Assembly: GCA_031769625.1 (NCBI GenBank)
Contig: JAUIMM010000686.1
Coordinates: 2,046,001-2,110,000, forward strand
Reading direction: 5' to 3'
DNA: 64,000 nucleotides
Source of the DNA: Taudactylus pleione
Taxonomy: Eukaryota; Chordata; Amphibia; Anura; Myobatrachidae
The translations under genes and the position numbers were made by a program. Each line of letters starts with the position of its first letter. Position 1 is the stretch's first letter. The notes beneath the pieces are model-generated. The model was given only the letters and a program-made list of their open reading frames with translations. It searched no databases and had not been told where the DNA came from. This document shows positions 31,614-40,148 of this stretch, piece after piece.

Positions 31614-32019
31614 TATTCTGTTTCAGCTTAGTCCACTGTCTGTGCTTTCGGCCGGTTTATCACCTATAGCCTCATTTTTATCTAGATCTATTTGTCCTGA
31701 TTTAACTACTGTTGCAGTGATATGCTCTCCTGCTACTCTGTAACATATGTGCAGCTATTTTTGCTCAGCCCCGTTTATATATTCAGTTTTGTGCATAGTT
31801 TAGACTTTTATGCACATGTAACAATGTTTGTTATGTTGGTGAAGGTATGTCACTATCATTTTGTTGATTCTGCTTTCCATAGCAACGGACACGTCAGACG
31901 TCGCGCCCGCTGCATAGTGCGTAGCGATGACGTCAAGAGGTGATCCCGGTGGACGCGGTCAGCTACACTCGTGGTGTTTGTCTCTGTATATAGGTAAGTG
32001 TTGTATGTCTGTTTTTGTA

Positions 32020-32060
32020 CTTCCTGACGAAAATCTTTGTTGATTGAAACGTTGAAGTGG
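32020..32060 (+). ncRNA. Hammerhead-core-like motif in right PLE tail
   Basis: CTGACGA at 32024-32030, a weak AATC/GATT stem II (32032-32035 with 32042-32045), then GAAAC at 32046-32050 and GTTG. PLE terminal repeats are known to carry minimal hammerhead ribozymes. Here stem III and the cleavage site are unconvincing, so this is a candidate only. Confidence 0.35.
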
Positions 32061-32142
32061 TATTAGAGTATCCTAAATACTTTCAACCCTGCTTTAATAG
32101 TCTTTTTTTGATGAGTGCCGCTGCTCCTTTGTCGTGACTGTA

Positions 32143-32768
32143 TGTTTACATTATATGCAGAAGGCACCGACTTTACATTGGGACTTTGAGTGCCAGGCCC
32201 TTGCTACTTTATATATATATATTAGTTAGTCACATATCAGATGCAATTTCAAGGAAAAGCTGTAAATGATGATATAAAGATTAATGGTGTCAGCCTCATG
32301 TAGTTTTTGTAAGAAAGAATTCAAAAATACAAACCATTGCCAGATTATAAATGACCTGTACCAATGCCTACTTTTCCTATTGTGTGCAAAATATTCAATA
32401 AACCATGTATCATTAATCTCACTGTGTTGTGGCGCCCTCTACAGTCAACCCTATTTAGAAACAGTTCTAGAAACAACTTTTAATTAGTGACCTCCATTGA
32501 AGGATTATATCGTGAGTGTCAGGCAGGAAATGAGTCACTGATGCTGCTTAGCACTGCTCTGAGTTGGAATGTGCTCTCTGTGGCCGGAATCTTGAACAAA
32601 AGCAGGAAATTAAATATTGAATCCTAGAGGAAAATGGTTATTTTCAGCAAATCTGTTTAGCACAGCTCATCTTCGTTATTTCATTATTTGTTCTTCATTA
32701 CACAACATTTCAAAACAAGCGCAAGCTCAGTGTAAGCAAATTAGTTGTTTTCAAGTCTTGGAAGTTTC
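32143..32768. other. No recognisable gene
   Basis: AT-rich with a short TA run at about 32211-32225. No domain, tandem structure or terminal repeat was seen. Confidence 0.35.
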
Positions 32769-32771
32769 TTA

Positions 32772-33091
32772 AGGCCTCCACACACAGACCGTTATAGCGG
32801 CTGATGCGACGGTTTTGAACGACATCACAGCTATATTGTTCCGTGTGTAGGCATGATATCGTCCACTGCGCGCTCCCGTGGGGTCATCCGTCGCTCCTCC
32901 AGATCTTTCTGCATGTTCAAATGATCTGGGGGATTAACAAACGATCCCATGCATCGCTATGCGGGTGGGGGGCGCCGGCATATCAGGCGGTTGGCCACCG
33001 GAACGCTCCGTGTGTGGGGACCGCCTGATATGTCAGCCGTCGGATCAGCCGTCGCATCGCAAGGTGCATATCGCACCGTTTATGGTGCCCT
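32772..33091. mobile_element. MITE with TTA duplication
   Basis: Ends AGGCCTCCACACACAGACCG and CACCGTTTATGGTGCCCT, flanked by TTA at 32769-32771 and 33092-33094. Internal text (GATATCGTCC, ATCCCATGCATCGCTATGCGGGTGGGGG) matches 25560-25610, tying it to the element at 25100-25712. Confidence 0.8.
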
Positions 33092-33220
33092 TTAGATATG
33101 AACTGTCGCAAATTTCTATAGGCAATCTTAAGGTTTAAGATTTGTCTTTTGAATACTAATTGCAAAATTCTATTTCTTTTCTGCATGTGATTCTCGGGAT
33201 TTTAACCAATTAGCTTTTAT

Positions 33221-33225
33221 TTGTC

Positions 33226-33260
<35 letters not shown>
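33221..33260. repeat. (TTA)n microsatellite
   Basis: Run of TTA/ATT trinucleotides at the head of a SINE-like fragment (TTTATTTGTATTCCACAGCTTTGTACAAGG). Confidence 0.9.
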
Positions 33261-33312
33261 AATCATCTTTTATTTGTATTCCACAGCTTTGTACAAGGGA
33301 TATACATAGTAA

Positions 33313-33568
33313 CTCAGGGGCATCCAAAGGACGACCTGCAGGCCAAATGTAGCCCACTACTGCTGCATTCCTCCTGCCATGTTCTAGCAGCTTGCCTGCT
33401 GTGTGAAACTGCAAATGCGCCCTGCATGCTAACCTTTGGTCGGATGAGAGCCATTTCAACGCAAGAGGTTTGTGCCGCACCCTTTCCAGGGTGTTCCGTG
33501 TGTGGGCCCCCCTTGACCCAGTGACCCATGTGAAATGCACACCTTGCACCCATTATAAATATGCCCCT
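33313..33568. mobile_element. hAT-like nonautonomous element
   Basis: CAGGGGCATCC on the left and CACCTTGCACCCATTATAAA...ATGCCCCTG on the right resemble 39751-40140 (CAGGGGCG ... CACCTTGCACCCATTATAGA...CGCCCTTG). No clean 8-bp duplication was found. Confidence 0.5.
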
Positions 33569-33572
33569 GAGT

Positions 33573-34355
33573 GTGTGGCATATTGTGTAATGGGCATTAT
33601 GATGTGTGCCATGGTTTGGGTATGATATCCCGGCTGTCGGGATGCCTCTAGTCAGAATACCAACAGCGGCATCCAGACAGGCAGAATCCCGACATGCATT
33701 GGAGTGAATGGTAAGTATTTTCCCTATTGCTACCCTAACCCTCCCCCCCAGTGCCTAAACCTAACTTCCCCGTCCCCGCATCCTAAACCTAACAGCCCCT
33801 TCCCAGGTGCCTAAACCTAATCTCCCCCTCTAGTGCCTAAACCTAACCTCCCCCTCCCCGCATCCTAACCCTCCCTCCCCATTGCCTAACCCTCCCCCTA
33901 GTGCTTAACCCCGCTAGGTAACCATACCCTCCTCGTGAACCCCGATAGTTACCTTCAGGATGCTTACGGTCAGGATATTGGTGCCGAGATCCCAACCTGT
34001 CGGGATTTTGGCACCAGTCGGGATATTGGTGTCGAGATCCCGACCTGTCAGGATTTTGGCACCAGTATTAGGACCGTCGGCATACCGCATGCTGGGATGC
34101 TGACTACATACCATGTGCCATAATGTGTAATGGGCATTATGGTGTGTGGCATATTGTGTAATGGGCTTTACGGTGTGTGGCATATTGTGTAATGGGCATT
34201 ACGGTGTGTGGCATAATGTGTAATGGGCATTACGGTGTGTGGAATAATGTGTAATAGGCATTACGGATGTGGAATAATGTGTAATGGGTATTACGTTGTG
34301 TGGCATAATGTGTATGGGGCATTATGATGTGTGGCTTAATGTGTAAGGGGCATTA
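33573..34355. repeat. About 31-bp minisatellite split by a MITE
   Basis: Units GTGTGTGGCATATTGTGTAAT plus GGGCATTACGG-like tails occur once or twice at 33573-33612 and about eight times at 34108-34355. The MITE at 33619-34112 lies between. The array is probably internal to a larger transposon. Confidence 0.75.
33619..34112. mobile_element. MITE with CCTAACC-rich interior
   Basis: Near-palindromic ends GGTATGATATCCCGGC and GCTGGGATGCTGACTACATACC, inner copies of GTCGGGAT and CCCGACCTGTC, and a middle (33725-33915) of degenerate CCTAAACCTAACCTCCCC units. It interrupts the GTGTGGCAT minisatellite. Confidence 0.65.
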
Positions 34356-35240
34356 CTCTAAGGAGGAAAAATGTCAAATATTGTAAACTGTCTATGGGGC
34401 GTATTTTTAACAGTTCTCACTGTAAGCCAAATTGCCTAGAAATGGCCCTGTATTAGTTTTACCAAAATACCATGGGTGGAGGAGGTGCACCAGAAACTTT
34501 TTTGGCAGGGAGGAGCAAAATTTATAGTTACGCCACTGTTCCGAGTCCAGATACCCTATCCTAGCAACCATCTATCTATTTATCTCCTTGGATACTCTCT
34601 TGTCATCTCAGTCCTTTCTCCATGCAAAGCAACTTCCTCAAACCACCTAGTTTTTTACATGTAGCCTCCAGACCAGTTCCTTCTGTAACCTCCAGCTCTG
34701 GTACAGAAGAATCCTTAGATCTGCCAGCAGAGAATACCCCAGTCCCGACAACAGTGTAAATTGAAATATTTAGGATCAACACAACAATAAAATCACAGAC
34801 TAGAACACAGGGCAAGAGTAGGACAACTCGCTATCTTGTAGGACAATCGGGGGTAGGTCGCAGGGAGGGGAGGTAGTTCATCACTCAATGAGACTTTAAA
34901 TAACGTAAAGTTAAGCATACAGTATCAGAGCCGCTGAACAGACTTGGATATAAAAGAGAAGTAACACAGGTGGCATGGATAGTGTAAGGACAGAATAACA
35001 GGAAATAGGGCCCTACTCTAGAGAGCTTACGTATTAAGGAGAGTGAACAGTTGGATGATCAGCTGGGAAAAAAGAGTAGTACAAGGGTAGAGATAACAAG
35101 AGGGCTGGTAGTCTTTAGTGAAGACTGTGTTTTGAGTGCATGTTTGAAGCTGCAAGAGCGGTATAACTTAAGTAAGGTTTTATTAAATAAGCATGCGTGA
35201 AATACCAGGGCCATACAGGGTTGGGTAGTACAATACATTG
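34356..35240. other. No gene; hAT end and SINE-like fragments
   Basis: At 34523-34545 the text ATAGTTACGCCACTG is a typical hAT end (inverse of CAGTGGCGTAACTAT). The 34990-35070 stretch (AGGGCCCTACTCTAGAGAGCTTACGTATTAAGGAG) resembles an interspersed repeat with 'GAGAGCTTACAATCTAA' text. No coding region was seen. Confidence 0.4.
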
Positions 35241-35261
35241 ACCCAGTACTAGAGAGGCTTA

Positions 35262-35355
35262 GGGATCACTAGCATGCTCTCTGTATTGTATAGAGGTCAC
35301 TAGAAAGCTCTCTGTATTGTATAGAGGTCACTAGAATGCTCTCCCTGTTGTATAG
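35262..35355. repeat. About 33-bp tandem repeat, 3 copies
   Basis: GATCACTAG(C/A)ATGCTCTCTGTATTGTATAGAG repeats three times with minor changes. Confidence 0.8.
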
Positions 35356-35679
35356 AAAAAGCTCAATCTATATCTTATATTGGTTACCTAAAGCTCTCTT
35401 TAGAGCCTGTACTTTACACATGTAGCCTCATACAACTTACCTTGTAGCACGAGATGCCTGACGAGATTGAGCAGTACCGAACAATGTAGCATCTTTTTTG
35501 TTCATAAATGCATCTAAACTGCAACACAATGTGACAAACCGCTTCACTGCAATGATTAATTTGATATGCGACACTTGTATATCTGTGTGCAGCTGAGTCT
35601 GAATCTGTACAATGGAACATGGCATGAAAAAATGCCACGGCCGCTGCATTGTAGCACTTTGTATACAGATTCAGTGGTT

Positions 35680-35800
35680 AGCTGAAGTAGTCTCATGAAA
35701 AGCAACATTCCGTGATAGTATGAGTTTCCTGTTGTTAGGGTCCCATAGGTGGTAGCCTTTGCTCTGTTTACATTATCCTAGCATGATGCGCTCAATGGAT
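35680..35800 (-). pseudogene. Copia integrase C-terminal region fragment
   Basis: The minus-strand frame reads QSKGYHLWDPNNRKLILSRN then VAFHETTSANH. This matches the copia consensus in which GYRLWDP...RKVI.SRDVVFDE follows the integrase core. It continues the reading direction of 36272-36450, from which it is separated only by the MITE at 35804-36268. Confidence 0.8.
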
Positions 35801-35803
35801 TTA

Positions 35804-36268
35804 GGGCTTGATTCAGAGCCGCTCACTGTTTGCGAGCGCTCGCTCTGAATCAGGGCGGTTATTTTTTTTTCCGGCCTCCAGGCCGCTCGCGATCATCGGA
35901 CTTGTGAGGAGACCCTGTGGTAGGGTCTCAGATCTCGCAAGCCCGAGTGGACTCCCTGCTCTAATAGAGCAGGAAGTCCACTACTGACATCACGAGTGAT
36001 GTCAGTAGGGCCGCCCACAAACGCCAGGCGTTCCTATGGGAATGCCTGCATTTGTGCAGCCACCCCCCCCCTCCCCGCCTACAAAACGGGGTGAGCTGTC
36101 AATCAACATCGACAGCCTCCCCGTCTTGTAGCGAGACCTGTTGCGATGGAGCTGCCGTCGCAGTAAGGGTCTCGCGCATGCGCACGCCGGAGGCGGCGCA
36201 TGCGCAGTCAGGGACCATCGACCCGCTTGCGAGCGATGTGCACTCGCAAGCGGGTCTGAATCAGGCCC
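35804..36268. mobile_element. Harbinger-like MITE with TTA duplication in copia
   Basis: Ends GGGCTTGATTCAGAGCCGC and CGGGTCTGAATCAGGCCC, flanked by TTA at 35801-35803 and 36269-36271. An inner copy GCTCTGAATCAGGG at about 35845-35858 forms a terminal hairpin. The GC-rich centre contains GAGTGATGTCAGT arms. Confidence 0.88.
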
Positions 36269-36271
36269 TTA

Positions 36272-36660
36272 GTTTGTACCTTTTCTCTTTAGGCATGTGG
36301 TCATAAGCTCTACTATTGAATACATGTAGGTGTCTGATGTTTGGTTTATGACCATTCCACACCTCCAATGGTGTCTTGTCTTTGACTGCCATTGTAGATG
36401 ATAATTTTTTTAGGTAAACAGTTTGTATTGCTTTGGCTGAAAATCTTGTCAAGTGTTAAATCATTCAGCATAGTTCAAGTTCTTTCAACTATTGTCCTAC
36501 AGTATTTACTTTAATTTACGCCATTCTGTTCCAATGTATTCGCGTAAGTTAGCTTATGTTATATGCCATTTTCTTTAAGATAGTCGGCTAGATCTTTATA
36601 CTCTTATTCTCCACCATTGTCAGATCTTAGTATCTTCAGTTTCAGACGGATCTATGTACA
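36272..36660 (-). pseudogene. Ty1/copia integrase fragment
   Basis: The frame 36261-36452 reads YLKKLSSTMAVKDKTPLEVW, then NGHKPNIRHLHVFNSRAYDH and MPKEKRYKL. Copia integrase has NRLPS..VKDKTPYE.W.GKKPNV.HLRVFGC.AY.H.PKEKR at this place. Upstream minus-strand text (to about 36660) resembles the LRSDNGGE...GI core but is full of stops. The integrase would have inserted cDNA; it is inactive here. Confidence 0.85.
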
Positions 36661-36677
36661 AAATTCTTGTACACTTT

Positions 36678-36785
36678 GGGCCTGATTCAGAGACGGATGC
36701 TCTTTAAGAGCGCTCGCTCTGAATCAGGGCGTTTTTTTTGTTGTTGCTGTTGTGGCCTCCTGGCCGCTCGATAAGCTGTGGGTGA
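36678..36785. mobile_element. Truncated Harbinger-like MITE
   Basis: GGGCCTGATTCAGAGACGG is followed by the terminal hairpin partner GCTCTGAATCAGGGCG at 36713-36732 and GGCCTCCTGGCCGCTCG. The other end is absent. Confidence 0.75.
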
Positions 36786-36959
36786 CCAATTATTGTTACT
36801 TTTGTTACTTTTTGAATTCTAGTTACTCGATTCGAGGGAGCACCTCCAGCATATAAAATTTATCCTATAATAAAATTATGATATAAGATATGATATATAT
36901 GGTACCTATTGCTGGTTTTACTTTTAGATGTGAAATATAACAGTGGTTATTGTTCCTGT

Positions 36960-37145
36960 GTGGGATAATCTGATTTCTTTGGGATAAGCTATTATAAAGA
37001 AGTCATACTCTTGCGTAAGATTTTGCAGCATTGCCATTGCAACCTCCTTGTCATCTATTATGATGCCAACTGAAGTTACTGTAACAGCTCAGAGATGGAT
37101 AACATTCTGTCTATGTATTCATTCATTCTCTTACATACACTAAGC
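36960..37145 (-). pseudogene. Copia gag fragment
   Basis: Minus-strand reading yields RMNEYIDRMLSISELLQ, a stop, then LASIIDDKEVAMAMLQNLTQ and EYDFFI. This is the pattern of Ty1/copia gag (MNEYI..M......L......I.DE...MLLL..LP.EYD). Frames are broken by stops and the zinc knuckle is not seen. Confidence 0.65.
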
Positions 37146-37384
37146 TTTGTTGCATATGTATGCCTCAAATTAATTATTTTCATTAGCCATTTACAGATTT
37201 ACCATCATATCATGTGCTGTCTATTTACCATGGATAATGGAATAAATGTGTGATTCCACTGCTAGACCAATTGTCCCCATAGCTCTATCTACTTCTTCAG
37301 TTTGGATTATCACCAGGAGTGCTAGTAACGTTCCATAACTTCTCCCACTCCTGTGTCTTGCTAGTAAAAACACTATCCTTTTAA

Positions 37385-37953
37385 ACAGAATCGGTATGTA
37401 AAGCCGGCTGTCGGGATGTGTCCTGTCAAAATACTGATGATTGCACGGCAAGGCATTAGCACGCCTACTATGTCTTGGCATGCGATCAGGGTGTGTATTT
37501 ATACGCCCACCAGCCTGTCTTAAGCTGCCCACTTTCCCATGTAATCTCCAGGATGCGTATGCAACAATCAGTAACATCGAGTACCATCAGAAGCGAACAC
37601 AGCACTTGTGGTTAACCAAACCCTAACGCAAGCACCGCAAGCGCTTCAGCATGTAATTCAACCATGCGACGTGTACTATGATGCTGCGTCTTAATTATGC
37701 ACGCCTCTGAAACGGCGTTAAGCTGCTCAGACATGCCTGCGTTCGCACCACCACACCTCCGTTTTCACCGACCATCCCCTGTCACCTCCCATAAACGACT
37801 TGTCCTGTCACTCATTCTAGCGAGCTGGCTATGTGCAGCGAGCGAACGCTTCCCAATCACATGGACTAGTTTGCGCATACGCATGCGCACATTGCAAAAC
37901 ATCGGCAGCAACGTGCGAACGCAGCCTAGTGGGCAGGTCTGAATCGGGCCCTA
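37385..37953. mobile_element. Harbinger-like MITE, right end intact
   Basis: The right end GGTCTGAATCGGGCCC at 37938-37953 is followed by TAA. The interior matches 22900-23262 and 24137-24285. The left side begins with GGTATGTAAAGCCGGCTGTCGGGATG (37392), which belongs to another family, so the left terminus is lost. Confidence 0.6.
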
Positions 37954-38255
37954 AGAACAGTGACAAAGCCATGGGCCTTTTTGGATCTAGTGAGCTGTTA
38001 TCAAATGTTTTTTCATGGCATGATGTTTCTGATAATTAAAAAACAAGCCAGTTTTCTGGTCCAATCTCTAAGGCAAGATGAAAAGCTGGCCGGCATTAGG
38101 TAGGAGGTCATGGGACCATTCTATCAAGAGATGTGTCCGTTAAGAAGAGACCATATCAGTTAAGGTAAATTGTTTATCACATTTAAGGAAACTGCTTTGT
38201 CTACTGTGATTCTTATTGTCTTGACACTGTGATGTGACACTATGGTAAGCCAAAT

Positions 38256-38583
38256 GTAGACGTGCCAGTGCGTTTGAACGGCGTTGCAGTGGCGTGCATA
38301 AATTTTCCACTGCGTTGCCCTACGCAGCCTGAGGCCTGATAGTGTGCAACGAGGTTAGCAATTCCTGAGTAAGGTCAGGGCTTGTACAAGTGTGCGTGAG
38401 GCTGCGATGATACTCGATTGTACCGATAGTTTTGCAGTCTTGCTAAACATTACGGATGTGTGTAAGGTAAAGTGGGCATCCTTATGTATTGTTGTGGTGG
38501 CAATGGATTAGCATACTTTCGCAGTTGAACTGCGTGTGTAATCGCTATTGCATTCACAGTTGCATTCCGTAGTGAATCAGGCC
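38256..38583. mobile_element. Harbinger-like MITE, left-truncated
   Basis: The right end GTAGTGAATCAGGCCC is intact at 38583. The interior GGCGTGCATAAATT, CGATTGTACCGATAG and TTAGCATACTTTCGCAG matches 11810-12060. The left end is missing. Confidence 0.6.
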
Positions 38584-39740
38584 CAGTGTGCCCTCTGTTC
38601 CAGTTAACTTTGAAATTAGTCCCAAAATCCTGTTAGATCAAACACACCAATAGATAGTCATAGTAGTGTGAGAGAAACACAAATGTTCCGGTTTAATATC
38701 CAGTATGTAGAAAATCTTGCATTACCCAAGTTATCCATGTCGATCTAAATTTAGCAAGGCATCCTCGCAAACGTCCCTTCAGAAACAATAAGTGGTGTTG
38801 ATGATTACTATTGTTACTGGATGGGTAAAACATAGGCAGGGCAGTCCAACATGCAGGCAAACAGCTTAAAGTATTTCTGTGTGGAGTAAACCAACACCTT
38901 CCTCAGGAGCAAGTGTGTATTGGTCCCAAAGTATGGTCAGCATATATACTGATCTTCATGAGTAAATCACAAACACATATCTTCCAACATTGGTGGTCCA
39001 GTGCTCGGGACATCCGCACGCCTAAGGCATGTGCGCCCGAAAAAGGGGCATGACCTATCAGTAAAGGGGGTGTGGTCTTATGACATGCCCCCAGGCCCTC
39101 CCTGCACAGTGAAGAGATACCGTGCGCATGTGCATGGCATCTATTCACCCGCTGCTCTGCTATGCAGAGCAATGATGAAACTGATTTCTCCCAACTTCCC
39201 CCCACCGTGGCACACTGCGGCCAGGACAGTACCTGAATAGCGGGACTGTCCCGCCCGAAGCTGGACAGTTGGGAGGTACAGTATGCAAACAGATGTGACT
39301 CCCTAATTAACCAAGCCGCATAAAGAAACTACAATATAAAGTCATGAACACAGAGGTAATCATAGTTCAAGTTGATATAGTTACCATCGATATATACCAG
39401 TGTACATACCTTATATTTCAATATGAATAACTGTATTGGTGAATTCATAGTCCGGATCACGTGAGTGCGTCCCGATCACGTGACCCATGACTCATTAATG
39501 AGCAAAGGGCGTCCTCATTGGTGGAGCGGGTCACATGACAGCAGCTCTCACATAGATCACTCTAGTATGGTAACAAAACAAAGCTTGTGCCACATAAGCA
39601 CTGGGTCTCTCCAATCAGCGCTTCTAGTATTCTTCAGGACACTGGAAAGGGGACAATGTCCCATTACTGGGAGTAGAATTTACGCTGTGTTGATAAATGT
39701 GGTGACGGAAGTGAGTTTATACTTATGAAATGGCAGTGTG
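38584..39740. other. No gene; hAT-like repeat fragment
   Basis: The stretch 38985-39285 (CAGTGCTCGGGACATCCGC ... GGGACTGTCCCGCCCGAAG ... TTGGGAGGTACAG) resembles the 43629-44032 element (GGGACATTGCTGTCCCACTG) and is probably another hAT relative. The rest has no recognised content. Confidence 0.4.
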
Positions 39741-39742
39741 CC

Positions 39743-39750
39743 CTGTAACT
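39743..39750. repeat. 8-bp target-site duplication, CTGTAACT
   Basis: Perfectly repeated at 40141-40148, directly outside the hAT ends. Confidence 0.92.
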
Positions 39751-40140
39751 CAGGGGCGTTTCTAGAGAGGAGGGGGCCCGTATGCAGCCTCTGACATGGA
39801 CCCCCTCCTCTCCGCCCGGCAGCGCACTGAGCTGTGCGCAGCCAGCGCCGGAGTTACAGACTCTGGGCACTAAAGTGTGCCCAGAGTCTATAGTGTATGC
39901 ACAGGGCACCGGGAAAATGGCCGTGGCAGCCATTTTCCCTGTACTGCGCATGCGCAAACGACGGGAAAATGCCCACGGCGTCCATTTTCCAGTCGTTTTA
40001 CAGCGCCGGACCCCCGTGCCGACGTGGGGCTCTGGAGAGGTAAGTAATATTATGGCTGCAGGATGTATGGTGCGGGGCCCCCCTGGACCCAGGGGCCCGT
40101 GTTCCCCGCACACCTTGCACCCATTATAGATACGCCCTTG
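39751..40140. mobile_element. Nonautonomous hAT element, 390 bp
   Basis: Ends CAGGGGCGTTTCTAGAG and ATAGATACGCCCTTG, with the perfect 8-bp duplication CTGTAACT on both sides. The interior is CpG-rich (two GGCAGCCATTTTCCC/GGAAAATGG arms). No transposase. The open frames on both strands (39664-40129) are shadows. Confidence 0.88.
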
Positions 40141-40148
40141 CTGTAACT

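Larger units (their letters stand above)
25990..32142. repeat. Palindromic pair of Penelope-like elements
   Basis: Left arm 25990-28659 and right arm 28974-32142 are inverted copies. Their outer ends are TACAGTCACGAC and GTCGTGACTGTA. The 314-bp spacer 28660-28973 is present only as the 5' extension of the left copy. Arm lengths (2670 and 3169 bp) differ mainly because the left arm has lost 484 bp. By eye the arms are nearly identical, with scattered single-base changes, so the structure is young or has been homogenised. Confidence 0.93.
28974..32142 (+). mobile_element. Right Penelope-like copy, plus strand
   Basis: A 5'-truncated copy starting inside ORF1 (at the SIDWIAKL position) and running to the 3' end GTCGTGACTGTA. 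It contains the whole RT-linker-nuclease region. A stop at 31383 breaks the nuclease domain. The tail includes TGACGTCAAGAGGTGATCCCGG and the CTGACGA...GAAACGTTG motif. Confidence 0.92.
35660..37145 (-). mobile_element. Ty1/copia retrotransposon remnant
   Basis: On the minus strand, a gag piece at about 36960-37145 is followed by an integrase piece at 36272-36660 and the integrase C-terminal region at 35680-35800. MITEs occupy 35804-36268 and 36678-36780. Protease, RT and RNase H are missing. Ty1/copia is rare in vertebrates but known in fish and amphibians. Confidence 0.75.

Noticed and set aside
33725..33915. Interstitial telomere tract
   Set aside because: Units are degenerate (CCTAAACCTAACCTCCCC) and bounded by MITE ends. 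No perfect TTAGGG array.
39664..40129. Frames of 115 and 149 residues on opposite strands
   Set aside because: Both are shadows in the CpG-rich hAT element at 39751-40140.
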